A stretch of 64,000 bases of DNA from an uncultured Magnetospirillum sp. (lineage in GTDB: Bacteria; Pseudomonadota; Alphaproteobacteria; Rhodospirillales; Magnetospirillaceae): assembly GCF_903853455.1 (NCBI RefSeq), contig NZ_CAINTR010000114.1:62001-126000 (forward strand), in the 5' to 3' direction. Each line of letters begins with the position of its first letter. Position 1 is the first letter of the stretch. The position numbers were made by a program, and so were the translations under genes. Of this stretch, positions 35,795 to 43,987 are shown piece by piece. A model generated the notes under the pieces. The model saw only the letters and a list, made by a program, of their open reading frames with translations. It was not told the DNA's origin and searched no databases.

Positions 35795-36024
35795 TAGCGG
35801 ATGTGAGGGTGGCTCATGAGCGCTAGCGGGAGGTGTTCCAGCAGCGACTCGATGGCGCGAAGGCGTTCGGAACACTCGATCTGCGACGGGCAGTCGTGAC
35901 GCTGGCTGCATCCCAATGCCACGGCGGCGGTGCAACGCGCCACCTCCGGGTCCGAGCCCAGCCCGACCCATTTCAGGGCCAGATCAAGGCCGGCGATGCA
36001 TGTTGGGCTTCCCTGCGTTCCCAT
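35794..36024 (-). CDS. Possible small cysteine-containing protein
   Basis: A 76-residue frame starting MGTQGSPTCIAGLD with five cysteines, including CSQRHDCPSQIEC, and a helical end (LRAIESLLEHLPLAL). The composition is unlike chance frames in this GC-rich DNA, and it fills the gap between two terminators. The upstream AAAAGAAGA could serve as a weak ribosome site. The Cys spacing hints at metal binding or disulfides. I do not recognise the family and cannot exclude that it is non-coding. Confidence 0.45.
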   Translation of the reverse strand: MGTQGSPTCIAGLDLALKWVGLGSDPEVARCTAAVALGCSQRHDCPSQIECSERLRAIESLLEHLPLALMSHPHIR

Positions 36025-36155
36025 GGACGTCTTCTTTTAAATCATTCGATAAAAAAAGAATAGGGCGTCCCGACACCATCTTCAACCTAAACTCATTACT
36101 TCCTCGGGATAGCTACGCGCGCAATAGGACTTATCCTAAAGGCACGAAACCGCAC

Positions 36156-36184
36156 AAAAAAAACCGCCTACGGGAGTAGGCGGT
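36156..36184 (-). terminator. Rho-independent terminator of pfkA
   Basis: Stem ACCGCCTAC/GTAGGCGGT (9 bases, GGGA loop on the plus strand) adjoining a 7-base A-run on the plus strand, which is a T-run after the hairpin on the minus strand. It lies about 120 bases beyond the pfkA stop. Confidence 0.85.
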
Positions 36185-36302
36185 CTGAAGAGTTGCTTAG
36201 AGAGGGAGGCTGACCTCGGGGGAGGCCAACATCTGGAATAACTCTAACAATCACTCTAATGGGCGTCAACCCCTTTTGTTGCGCCGCAGCGATTTTTGCG
36301 TT

Positions 36303-37394
36303 TCAGTTCCCCATCTCGCCGATATAGATGCCGAGACCGCGAGCGGTCTGGGCCAGGGTGCCATAGGGGTCGATGGCACGAGTGATGCCGGCCACGTCGG
36401 TGATCGGCACATCGACCACCTGGCCGTGCTGCCACGCCACCATGCGGCCCAGCTTGCCCTGGGAGATCAGGTCCACGGCGTAGACGCCGAAGGCCGAGGC
36501 AATGACGCGGTCCCGCATGGACGGGGTGCCGCCGCGCTGCACATGCCCCAGCACGGTGACGCGGGTTTCGGCATCCACCAGCGGGGCGAGGTGAGCGGCG
36601 AGGTACTGGCCGATGCCACCATACCGATTCTCGCCGCCGCTCTGGATGGTGGTGACCACCTCCCCCTTCTCGGTCTTGCAGCCTTCCGCCACCACCAGCA
36701 GGGCGTGATTGCGGCCCTCGGCGCGAACTTCGGCGATCTTCTTGGCAATCCCTTCGAAGGAATAGGGAATCTCCGGGATCAGAACCACGTCGGCGCCGCC
36801 GGCGATGCCGGCATTGATGGCGATGTGCCCGACATCGCGCCCCATCACTTCCAGGATCATGACGCGGTGATGGCTGGCGGCGGTGGGAGCCAGACGGTCG
36901 ATCGCCTCGCCGGCGACGTTGAGCGCGGTGGCGAAGCCGATGGCGTAATCCGTATGGGCGACATCGTTGTCGATGGTCTTGGGAATGCCGACCATGGGAA
37001 TGCCGCCCTTGCGGCAAAGATCGTTGAGAATGCGCATGGAGCCGTCGCCACCGATCACGATCAGCGCCTCGATCCCCAACTCACGGTAGCCATCGACGAA
37101 CTCCTGCGACCGATCCTTGAGGCTACCGTCGGGCATGGGATAGGCGAAGGGATCGCCCTTGTTGATGGTCCCCAGGATGGTGCCGCCCATGCGCAGCATG
37201 TCGCCGGTGACCAGCGACAGATCGAACTCGACGTAATTAAGCGGCCGCTCCATCAGGCCAAGGCTGCCGTCGCGGATGCCGAACACCCGCCAACCATAGT
37301 TCCGGATGGCACGGTGAACCACAGCCCGCAAGGCTGCGTTGAGCCCAGCGCAGTCGCCACCGCTGGTCAGAATACCGATACGCTTCTCAGCCAT
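36303..37394 (-). CDS. pfkA: 6-phosphofructokinase
   Basis: A 363-residue phosphofructokinase, longer than E. coli PfkA (320) and closer to the group III enzymes. ILTSGGDCAGLNA is at the N-terminus, GGDGSM replaces the GGDD of pyrophosphate enzymes, and the catalytic site reads PKTIDND, with Lys where E. coli has Gly. VEVMGRD appears as LEVMGRDVGHIA, and HVQRGGTPSMRDR is conserved. The GGDG Gly argues for ATP while PKTIDND is typical of pyrophosphate users, so the phosphoryl donor is uncertain. The ATG at 37394 has GGGAGATGAAG upstream. It diverges from the small DUF465 gene and folK. Confidence 0.93.
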   Translation of the reverse strand: MAEKRIGILTSGGDCAGLNAALRAVVHRAIRNYGWRVFGIRDGSLGLMERPLNYVEFDLSLVTGDMLRMGGTILGTINKGDPFAYPMPDGSLKDRSQEFVDGYRELGIEALIVIGGDGSMRILNDLCRKGGIPMVGIPKTIDNDVAHTDYAIGFATALNVAGEAIDRLAPTAASHHRVMILEVMGRDVGHIAINAGIAGGADVVLIPEIPYSFEGIAKKIAEVRAEGRNHALLVVAEGCKTEKGEVVTTIQSGGENRYGGIGQYLAAHLAPLVDAETRVTVLGHVQRGGTPSMRDRVIASAFGVYAVDLISQGKLGRMVAWQHGQVVDVPITDVAGITRAIDPYGTLAQTARGLGIYIGEMGN

Positions 37395-37485
37395 GTCTTC
37401 ATCTCCCGACTTCCCTACCTTATCCATACCGTTTCCCGCTGAGTTCTGCTACCGTCATGCCTGGATTTCAGGTTCCCATTCCGCC

Positions 37486-37692
37486 ATGATCGATGACAAT
37501 CTCGAAGATGTCCGCCGCCAGCTCTCCGAACTGAAGACAGAGCACCGCGATCTGGACGATGTAATCTCCCGCGTGTCGGACGAGCTTCCCTTTGATCAGC
37601 TCCGCCTGCAACGGCTGAAGAAGCGTAAGCTGGCCTTGAAGGACGACATCGCTCGTCTGGAAAACATGCTGATTCCAGACATTATCGCCTGA
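37486..37692 (+). CDS. YdcH/DUF465 family small protein (second copy)
   Basis: A 68-residue helical protein starting MIDDNLEDVRRQLSELKTEH and carrying LQRLKKRKLALKDDIARLE, the same pattern as the protein at 33326. An in-frame extension to 37339 covers the pfkA start and is unlikely. It lies 6 bases before folK, so the two are probably cotranscribed. The function of the family is unknown. Confidence 0.82.
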   Translation: MIDDNLEDVRRQLSELKTEHRDLDDVISRVSDELPFDQLRLQRLKKRKLALKDDIARLENMLIPDIIA

Positions 37693-37698
37693 CCGGGG

Positions 37699-38184
37699 AT
37701 GGCACGGGCTTTCCTCGGTCTCGGCACCAATCTGGGCGACCGCCTCGCCAACCTGCGCGCCGCCATCGCCGCGCTGAATCGCGTCGCCACCGTCGAGACG
37801 GTGTCGGGAGTGTGGGAAACGGCGCCGCTTTACGTGGTCGATCAACCCGCCTTTCTCAACATGGCCGTCGGCATCGTCACCACTCTGCCGCCGCTGGAGC
37901 TGCTGAACCGGCTGAAAGCCCTGGAGAACGACCTGGGCCGCGTGGCGTCGATCCGCTTCGGACCTCGACTGATCGACCTCGACATCCTGTTCTACGGCGA
38001 CGTGGTGATGGAGAGCGAGACGCTCACCCTGCCCCATCCCCGCCTGCCCGAGCGCCGCTTCGCGCTGGTGCCGCTAGCCGAGATCGCGGGCGATTTGGTG
38101 CACCCCGTCGCCGGCCGGACCGTGGCCTCGCTACTGGCCGATCTGCCCGAAGAAGACGACATCCGCCCGGTGGGAACGCTATAG
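37699..38184 (+). CDS. folK: Hydroxymethyldihydropterin pyrophosphokinase
   Basis: A 161-residue HPPK, transferring pyrophosphate from ATP to 6-hydroxymethyl-dihydropterin in folate synthesis. [15 protein letters not shown] at the N-terminus, [13 protein letters not shown], and the signature [15 protein letters not shown] followed by [13 protein letters not shown] are all present. It is followed 70 bases later by folB, which catalyses an earlier step of the same pathway. No folP is in the window. Confidence 0.94.
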   Translation: MARAFLGLGTNLGDRLANLRAAIAALNRVATVETVSGVWETAPLYVVDQPAFLNMAVGIVTTLPPLELLNRLKALENDLGRVASIRFGPRLIDLDILFYGDVVMESETLTLPHPRLPERRFALVPLAEIAGDLVHPVAGRTVASLLADLPEEDDIRPVGTL

Positions 38185-38254
38185 CACTTGCGCCGGACTC
38201 GACCGCCGCGCTATGACGCTGCCTTCCCCCCTCACGGAGGGGTTCACAAGGACC

Positions 38255-38674
38255 ATGGCCATCGTGTTCGTGCAGCGCAAGCAAGTCGAGACCCATCCGG
38301 ACGCCGCCAACGCCCAGCGTATTTACCGTATCCTGGTGCGCGATCTGGTGTTGAAATGCTCCATCGGCATCCACGCCCACGAGCTGCTGGCGCCGCAGCG
38401 CGTCCGCATCAACGTGGACATGACCGTGCTGGAGCAGGCGGGACCACTGTGCGACGACATCGCCAATGTGGTGTCCTACGAGGACGTCATCGAGGGCATC
38501 AAGACGCTGCTGGCCGACGGCCACATCAATCTGGTGGAAACCCTGGCGGAGAAGATCGCCGAGTTGTGTCTCGGCGACGGCCGGGTCGAAACCGCCCGCA
38601 TCCGGGTCGAGAAGCTGGACGTCTACGCCGAGGCGGCCTCGGTCGGCATCGAGATCGAGCGCGGCCGGGGGTAA
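38255..38674 (+). CDS. folB: Dihydroneopterin aldolase
   Basis: A 139-residue FolB, producing 6-hydroxymethyl-dihydropterin for FolK. CSIGIHAHELLAPQRVRINVD, DIANVVSYEDV and HINLVETLAEKIAELCL match the family; the catalytic Glu and Lys positions are within LVETLAEKIA and VEKLDV. The ATG at 38255 follows GAGGGG and is preferred to an upstream frame at 38213. It has a slightly long N-terminal extension of about 20 residues relative to E. coli FolB. Confidence 0.92.
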   Translation: MAIVFVQRKQVETHPDAANAQRIYRILVRDLVLKCSIGIHAHELLAPQRVRINVDMTVLEQAGPLCDDIANVVSYEDVIEGIKTLLADGHINLVETLAEKIAELCLGDGRVETARIRVEKLDVYAEAASVGIEIERGRG

Positions 38675-38714
38675 GAGACGCCCCCCGGCAGGTGGCCGAA
38701 AATGCCCTTATCTT

Positions 38715-38801
38715 TCGTCACCCCCGCGAAGGGGGCCAAGCACGATGCCCGCGCTGTCGTACCGGCGGCACCATGGACTCCCGCTTTCGCGGGAGTAACG
38801 A
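38715..38801. repeat. Palindromic intergenic repeat element
   Basis: An 87-base element with imperfect terminal inverted repeats (TCGTCACCCCCGCGAA and TTCGCGGGAGTAACGA, 14 of 16 paired). Its right end also folds alone as ACTCCCGC-TTTC-GCGGGAGT and its left end as CCCCC-GCGAA-GGGGG. This resembles the short REP-like repeats scattered between genes in many alphaproteobacteria. It sits between convergent folB and gapR and may act as a bidirectional terminator. Confidence 0.75.
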
Positions 38802-38817
38802 TGGGAAAGGTGACCGG

Positions 38818-39081
38818 CTACGCCTCGCCGAGGGCGGCGAGGTAGAGTTCGAGGATCTGCTCTTCTTCCTCGCGCTCCTGGCGGTCCTTCTTGCGCAGGG
38901 ACACGATCTTGCGAATGATCTTGGTGTCGAAGCCCTGGCTCTTGCACTGGGAATAGACATCCTTGATGTCGGCCGACAGCGCCTTCTTCTCTTCCTCCAG
39001 CCGCTCGATCCGCTCGATGAACTGGCGAAGCGCGTCGGCGGCGATTCCACCGATCTGGCTGGTCTTTTGTTCGTCGCTCAT
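38818..39081 (-). CDS. gapR: GapR family DNA-binding protein (DUF2312)
   Basis: An 87-residue coiled-coil protein. [13 protein letters not shown]-like helices (here [17 protein letters not shown]), [20 protein letters not shown] and [22 protein letters not shown] align with Caulobacter GapR (DUF2312/UPF0335), which clamps overtwisted DNA ahead of forks and RNA polymerase. The length matches the family exactly. A GAAACGGGC-type leader precedes it; it lies 58 bases downstream of the amidohydrolase gene. Confidence 0.92.
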   Translation of the reverse strand: MSDEQKTSQIGGIAADALRQFIERIERLEEEKKALSADIKDVYSQCKSQGFDTKIIRKIVSLRKKDRQEREEEEQILELYLAALGEA

Positions 39082-39138
39082 GGAAACGGGCCTCTCTGTC
39101 GGTTCGGGCCCCGACCATAACCAAGGGCCGGCCGAGGT

Positions 39139-39930
39139 TCAATACACCTCTGCGCGATAGAGCCCCTTATCGGCCAGCACCGGTTCCAGCGCCTCGGCCA
39201 GGATATCGGCCCAGCGCTCGCATCCCGCCGCGTCCGCCACCAGATCCTGCCGGATCTCGAACGACACGTTGGGCAGACCGGCCGCCCCGGCATGGGTGTC
39301 CAGGGTGTAGTTGATCTCGCGTCCCGAATAAGGCTGATTGTCCCCCACCACCAGCCCGGGACGCGCCGACAGCCAATCCAGCACCGGCCGGGCCATGCGC
39401 GGATCGCGGTTCCACAGCACCCCCACATGCCAAGGGCGCTCCTCGCCACTCCGGATGCAAGGGGTGAAGCTGTGAACGCCCACCACCGCCGGGGCATGGC
39501 CATGACGCCACAACTGGCCGATCCGATTGCCGATCTCGGTATGATAGGGCCAGAACCAATGATCGGCGCGACGCAGCGCCTCGGCCTCGTCCACCCCGCG
39601 ATTCCCCGGCACCTCGATGCCGCAGGACATGGCCGGAATGGAGGACGGATCGCCGGGTTGCCGGTTGCAGTCGATCACCAGCCGGCTGATCCCGGTCAGA
39701 ACCGCCGGGCAGTCCAGCCGCCGCGCCAACCGCCGCGCCACCTCGGCCGCGCCGATGTCCCAAGCAACGTGGCAGAACCGGTCGGCGGCGGCGAGGCCGA
39801 GGTCGCCCAGGTCCGGCGGCAAGACCGAAGAGGCGTGGTCGCAGACCACCAGCACCGAAGCCTCGCCATGGGATTCGACGGTTTCGAAGGCAGGCGGCGC
39901 GGGAGGGGAATCGGGAAGAAAGGTGAGCAT
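39139..39930 (-). CDS. N-formylglutamate amidohydrolase
   Basis: A 263-residue member of the N-formylglutamate amidohydrolase family (PF05013), the last step of one histidine-degradation route. VVCDHASSVLPP, HVAWDIGAAEVARRLA, VIDCNRQPGDPSSIP and VGVHSFTP carry the conserved acidic and His residues. No hut genes lie nearby, so a different formyl or acyl substrate is possible. Starts at 39930 and 39936 are both feasible. It diverges from rpmJ. Confidence 0.9.
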   Translation of the reverse strand: MLTFLPDSPPAPPAFETVESHGEASVLVVCDHASSVLPPDLGDLGLAAADRFCHVAWDIGAAEVARRLARRLDCPAVLTGISRLVIDCNRQPGDPSSIPAMSCGIEVPGNRGVDEAEALRRADHWFWPYHTEIGNRIGQLWRHGHAPAVVGVHSFTPCIRSGEERPWHVGVLWNRDPRMARPVLDWLSARPGLVVGDNQPYSGREINYTLDTHAGAAGLPNVSFEIRQDLVADAAGCERWADILAEALEPVLADKGLYRAEVY

Positions 39931-40018
39931 GGCCATACTATAACGTGACAGCAGGAGCATTTTCGAGGCTATCGGCACAAAATATATGCCTCAATGGAAA
40001 ATATGGCGCATGGGGCTG

Positions 40019-40047
40019 TTGACAGCCCCCCCCGCTTTCCGTATTTT
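40019..40047 (+). promoter_or_regulatory. Sigma-70 type promoter for rpmJ
   Basis: A perfect -35 TTGACA (40019-40024) and a -10-like TATTTT (40042-40047) with a 17-base spacer, about 65 bases upstream of the rpmJ start codon. Confidence 0.7.
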
Positions 40048-40113
40048 CCCGCCTCCGGTCGTGCACCCCGGTGAGGCCGTTTTGAGCGACCAATATCTTT
40101 AGGAAGTCGGACC

Positions 40114-40239
40114 ATGAAGATTCGCAACTCGCTGAAGTCGGCTAAACTGCGCGACAAGAACTGCCGTATCGTTCGCCGCAAGGGCCGGGTTTACGTCATC
40201 AACAAGACCAACCCGCGCTTCAAGGCTCGCCAGGGCTAA
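40114..40239 (+). CDS. rpmJ: 50S ribosomal protein L36
   Basis: A 41-residue ribosomal protein beginning [16 protein letters not shown] and ending [12 protein letters not shown]. It has one cysteine only, so it is the zinc-free (C-minus) form of L36, the usual single form in alphaproteobacteria. AGGAAG lies 10 bases upstream. The gene has its own promoter and terminator, as expected for a highly expressed single gene. Confidence 0.97.
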
Positions 40240-40281
40240 GTCCCGGACGCCTGATCGGCCGTTCTCGGCACAGATCGAAGC

Positions 40282-40309
40282 AAGCCGCGCCTCACCCAGG
40301 CGCGGCTTT
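40282..40309 (+). terminator. Rho-independent terminator of rpmJ
   Basis: Perfect 11-base stem AAGCCGCGCCT/AGGCGCGGCTT with a 5-base loop, followed by TCGTCGTT. It also lies just past the stop of the convergent hybrid kinase, so it may serve both. Confidence 0.8.
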
Positions 40310-40323
40310 CGTCGTTGGTGTGG

Positions 40324-43300
40324 TTATACTGCCGCCACCGCCGCGCTGACCTCGACAAAGGCGCAGCGCACCGGCTCCAGCAGGGTTGCCGCCGTTTCCA
40401 GGTCTTCCTGGACGCAGGCGAGTTCCGCCTCCGCGCACAGTCGGGCGAAACGGAAAGCGCCCGCGCTATTGCCGGCGCCCTTGGCGGAGTGAGCCGCCTC
40501 GCGCGCCGCCACGACGTCACCGGCGGCCACGGCGTCGCTCAAGCCCTCGACCAGGGGCTGAGTGGTATCGATGAACAACTGCAACAACTCGCGAACCTCG
40601 TCCCCGATCTCGCCGAAGATCTGACGCATGGGGGCGAGATCGAGAATGGGAAGAGCCGGCTCGACAACGGCCGGCACCGCCGCCGGCCCGGACACCGCGG
40701 CCACACTCCCCTCCCCCCGTCCCGCGACTCCACGACGGCGACGCAGCGGGACCGCGTCCGGCAACAGCCGGCGAATGGTGGCGTCCAGTTGAACCAAATC
40801 GATAGGCTTGGCCAGGAATCCATCCATGCCGCAGTCCTGGCACCGTCGCGCCGTTCCCGACAGCGCGTCGGCGGTCAGGGCGACGATAGGCATATGGTGC
40901 CCGTTTCCGGTCTCCATCTCCATCTCGCGCACCCGCTGGGTCAGCTCGTAGCCGTCCATTTCCGGCATATGGCAATCGGTGAGCAGCAGGCCGTAATCCC
41001 GGATACGCATGCTCTCCCAGGCCTCGGCACCGTTGGCCACCACCTCGATGGCATAGCCCAGCCGCTCCATCAGATGGCGGATCACCACCTTGTTGGTGGG
41101 ATTGTCCTCGGCCACCAGGATCAGGGTCCCGGCGGCGGCGGCTTCCTCGATGGACGGCGGCGCCAAGGCTTCGTCGAGGCCGCCGGCCGCTCGCTCCTCC
41201 ACCTCAATGGCGCCGCGGCCGGCGGCGGCGGCCACGGTGCGCCACAAACTGCGCCGCCGCACCGGCTTGGGCAGCACCGCGAACAGGCCGCCGGTCTGGA
41301 TCTCGGCGGATGCCGCCGGGTAGATGTCATGGGAGGCGATCAGCACCACCCGCATCTGCGCATCGACTCCAGCGGCGGAGGTCAGGGCACCGGCCACTCC
41401 CAACCGGGTGCGGTAGTCCTGGCTGGCATCCATCAGCGCCACGTCGTAGCTCCACCCCGCCAAGGCCGCCGCCCGCGCCGCCGCCAGGGCGCCGTCGGCG
41501 GAAGCCACCACCGCCACCTGAGCGCCGAAATGGCCGAGATACTGGCGGATGCACTCCGCCGCCACCGGTCCTTCGGCCAGGACCAGCACGGCGATGCCCG
41601 ACAGGTCCGGCCCCGCTTCCGGTCCCGCCTCCTGCCCGTCCGCCATCGCCACCGCCAGAGGAACGGTGAACCAGAAACTCGAGCCAGCGCCCACATTGCT
41701 GGTAACGCCGATATCGCCATTCATGATCGCCACCAGACGGCGACAGATGGACAGGCCCAGGCCGGTACCGCCATAGCGCCGGGAAATGGTGATGTCGGCC
41801 TGCATGAAAGGCTCGAACAGGCGCGCCTGCTGCTCGGAATCCAGGCCGATACCGGTGTCGGTCACCGAGACTTGCAGCCGTAGCGGCCGTTCGCGGGCAT
41901 CCACCGCCTTGACGCTGATCCGCACATAGCCCTTGTCGGTGAACTTGATGGCGTTGCCGGCAAGGTTGGTGATGATCTGGCGCAACCGGACCGGATCGCC
42001 CCGCAACCGGTCGGGCAGGCTGGGGTCCACATAGGTGATGAGGCCGATTCCCTTTTCCTGGGCACGCAGCGTCAGCAATTCCGCCACGCTTTCGACCACT
42101 TCCACCACCGACAAATCGACGACCTCGAGTTCCAACTTGCCCGCCTCGATTTTCGAGAAGTCGAGAATGTCGTTGATGATCGTCAGCAGCGAGGTGGCCG
42201 AGTCGCGGATGACGCGGGCCATTTCCCGCTGCTCGGCCGGCAGCGGCATGTCTTCCAGCAGATGCGCCATGGTCAGCACCCCGTTCATGGGGGTGCGGAT
42301 TTCGTGGCTCATGGTGGCCAGGAACAGGGACTTGGCCTGACTGGCATCCTCGGCCATGCGCTTGGCCTCGGCCAGGGCCGCCTCCTCCTCCTTGTGGCGG
42401 GTGATGTCGGTGGACGACACGATCACCGCCGGCTCGCCGTCCATCTCGATCTGGGCCGCCGACAGCATGGCCCAGAATTCGTGGCCGTTGCTGGCCCGCA
42501 TCCGGCATTCGAAGCCGGGAACGAAGCCGCGCTGCCGCACCAGTTCCACCAGACGGGTTCGATTCTGGGGATCGGCGTAGCACGAGGACACCTTGGCGCC
42601 GATGGCCTCGGCCTCGGGCACCAGATACAGCTCCGACCAGCGGGGATTGACCGAGATGAGGACGCTGTCCGACACCCGCGAAATGGCCAGGGCCAGCGGC
42701 GAAGTGTCGAGGATGCGGCGCAGCCGCTCCTCGCTGGCCATCAGGGCTCGGCTGGATTCCTGCACCTTGGCCATGGCGTCGCGAAACACCACCAACTCGG
42801 CGGCCATGTCGGCGATCTCGTCGTTTCCCGACCGGACGATGGGGGCCTGGAAGTCGCCCCCGACAATGCGATGCATGGACTCCGCCAACCCGGTCAGGCG
42901 CGACACCAGGTTGCGTCCGAGGTACAGCCAGACGAACAGCAGCGGACCGAAGAAGGTCAGCATCGCCACCACCAGCAGGGTGTAGCGGCCGATGGAGACG
43001 GCCGCCTCGGTGCGGCGCTCGTTCTCGGCGGCGTCGGCCTCGGCGGCGGAGACCAGACGGCCCACCGCCGAAGAGGTGCGCGCCACCAGATCGCGCCCTT
43101 CGTCATTGGCGGCGGCCAGACGGACGATGGTCAGCATTTGCAGGCTGCGCAGTTCGAAGACGTTCTCCGGGCCGGTGCCCAGCGCCAGCACCCGGCGGGT
43201 CAACTCGCGCGCCCGCACCGCGCGGGGTCCGTCGCCGGCGGCATCGATCAGCATGGGCAGACGGCGCACCTGTTCCTCATAGGCGCTGCGCAACTCGCCG

Positions 43301-43926
43301 ACCTTCTCCAGGTCGGGGGCGACCACCGCTTCCCGCAGATAGTTGGAGGCCAGCACCACCACCGCCAGGGTCTGGTCGGTGGCCAGTCCCTCGGTGGAGC
43401 GGTGGATCTCCAGGTCGAGGCCGGTGATGGTCTCGGCCAGCGAACGGCCGCGCTCCGACAGTTGCAGCCGCTTGTCCACCAGGATGTTGCGGTCGACCAC
43501 ATTGTCGCCGAAGGCGGCGATCATGGAGCGGAGTTCCTCCACCCGGCCGGTGTCGGTGGCGGTGTCGGCCAACTGGTCGATCAGGGCCAGCAGACGCTCG
43601 GTCTGCTGTTGCAAGGCGACGAAATTGCTCTGGCGCTGGAACTGCGACTGCGACCCGTCCAGGGCCGGTGCCGCCGCCGCCAGCCGCGCCGTCGCTTCCG
43701 ACAGCTTCAGGGCATTGGACACGCTGGCCAGGTTGGTGCGGGTCACCGCCGCCAACAGGCGTTCGATCTCGGAATAGCTGAACCAGGTCATAATACCGGC
43801 GACCAGAATCATCCCCGCCACGGTTCCCACCGCCACCACCAGCTTGGCGCGAATGCCGAACCGCCAGCGGCCCGCCGCCCCCTTGTCAGCCAAAGCACTC
43901 CCCCCGATCATTCCCTCGGCACACAT
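40324..43926 (-). CDS. Hybrid sensor histidine kinase/response regulator with HPt
   Basis: A 1200-residue phosphorelay protein. Two membrane segments (about 28-50 and 316-340) flank a helical periplasmic sensor; HAMP (about 340-395), a PAS domain (about 405-520), HisKA with the His near 539 in MSHEIRTPMNG, HATPase with DTGIGLDS and GGTGLGLSICRRL follow. The first receiver-like region (about 770-890) has lost the usual acidic pocket. The second (about 925-1045) has Asp near 983 in LLLTDCHMPEMDG and Lys in FLAKPID. The C-terminal HPt carries His near 1145 in EAAHSAKGAGNS. The ligand and output are unknown. An alternative start is the ATG at 43911. It diverges from the TPR-radical SAM genes. Confidence 0.93.
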   Translation of the reverse strand: MCAEGMIGGSALADKGAAGRWRFGIRAKLVVAVGTVAGMILVAGIMTWFSYSEIERLLAAVTRTNLASVSNALKLSEATARLAAAAPALDGSQSQFQRQSNFVALQQQTERLLALIDQLADTATDTGRVEELRSMIAAFGDNVVDRNILVDKRLQLSERGRSLAETITGLDLEIHRSTEGLATDQTLAVVVLASNYLREAVVAPDLEKVGELRSAYEEQVRRLPMLIDAAGDGPRAVRARELTRRVLALGTGPENVFELRSLQMLTIVRLAAANDEGRDLVARTSSAVGRLVSAAEADAAENERRTEAAVSIGRYTLLVVAMLTFFGPLLFVWLYLGRNLVSRLTGLAESMHRIVGGDFQAPIVRSGNDEIADMAAELVVFRDAMAKVQESSRALMASEERLRRILDTSPLALAISRVSDSVLISVNPRWSELYLVPEAEAIGAKVSSCYADPQNRTRLVELVRQRGFVPGFECRMRASNGHEFWAMLSAAQIEMDGEPAVIVSSTDITRHKEEEAALAEAKRMAEDASQAKSLFLATMSHEIRTPMNGVLTMAHLLEDMPLPAEQREMARVIRDSATSLLTIINDILDFSKIEAGKLELEVVDLSVVEVVESVAELLTLRAQEKGIGLITYVDPSLPDRLRGDPVRLRQIITNLAGNAIKFTDKGYVRISVKAVDARERPLRLQVSVTDTGIGLDSEQQARLFEPFMQADITISRRYGGTGLGLSICRRLVAIMNGDIGVTSNVGAGSSFWFTVPLAVAMADGQEAGPEAGPDLSGIAVLVLAEGPVAAECIRQYLGHFGAQVAVVASADGALAAARAAALAGWSYDVALMDASQDYRTRLGVAGALTSAAGVDAQMRVVLIASHDIYPAASAEIQTGGLFAVLPKPVRRRSLWRTVAAAAGRGAIEVEERAAGGLDEALAPPSIEEAAAAGTLILVAEDNPTNKVVIRHLMERLGYAIEVVANGAEAWESMRIRDYGLLLTDCHMPEMDGYELTQRVREMEMETGNGHHMPIVALTADALSGTARRCQDCGMDGFLAKPIDLVQLDATIRRLLPDAVPLRRRRGVAGRGEGSVAAVSGPAAVPAVVEPALPILDLAPMRQIFGEIGDEVRELLQLFIDTTQPLVEGLSDAVAAGDVVAAREAAHSAKGAGNSAGAFRFARLCAEAELACVQEDLETAATLLEPVRCAFVEVSAAVAAV

Positions 43927-43987
43927 AATGCCTCAGCCGATCTCGTCATGGAAGTTAGACGGAATGCAGTGGTAGAATGCCGCCGTC

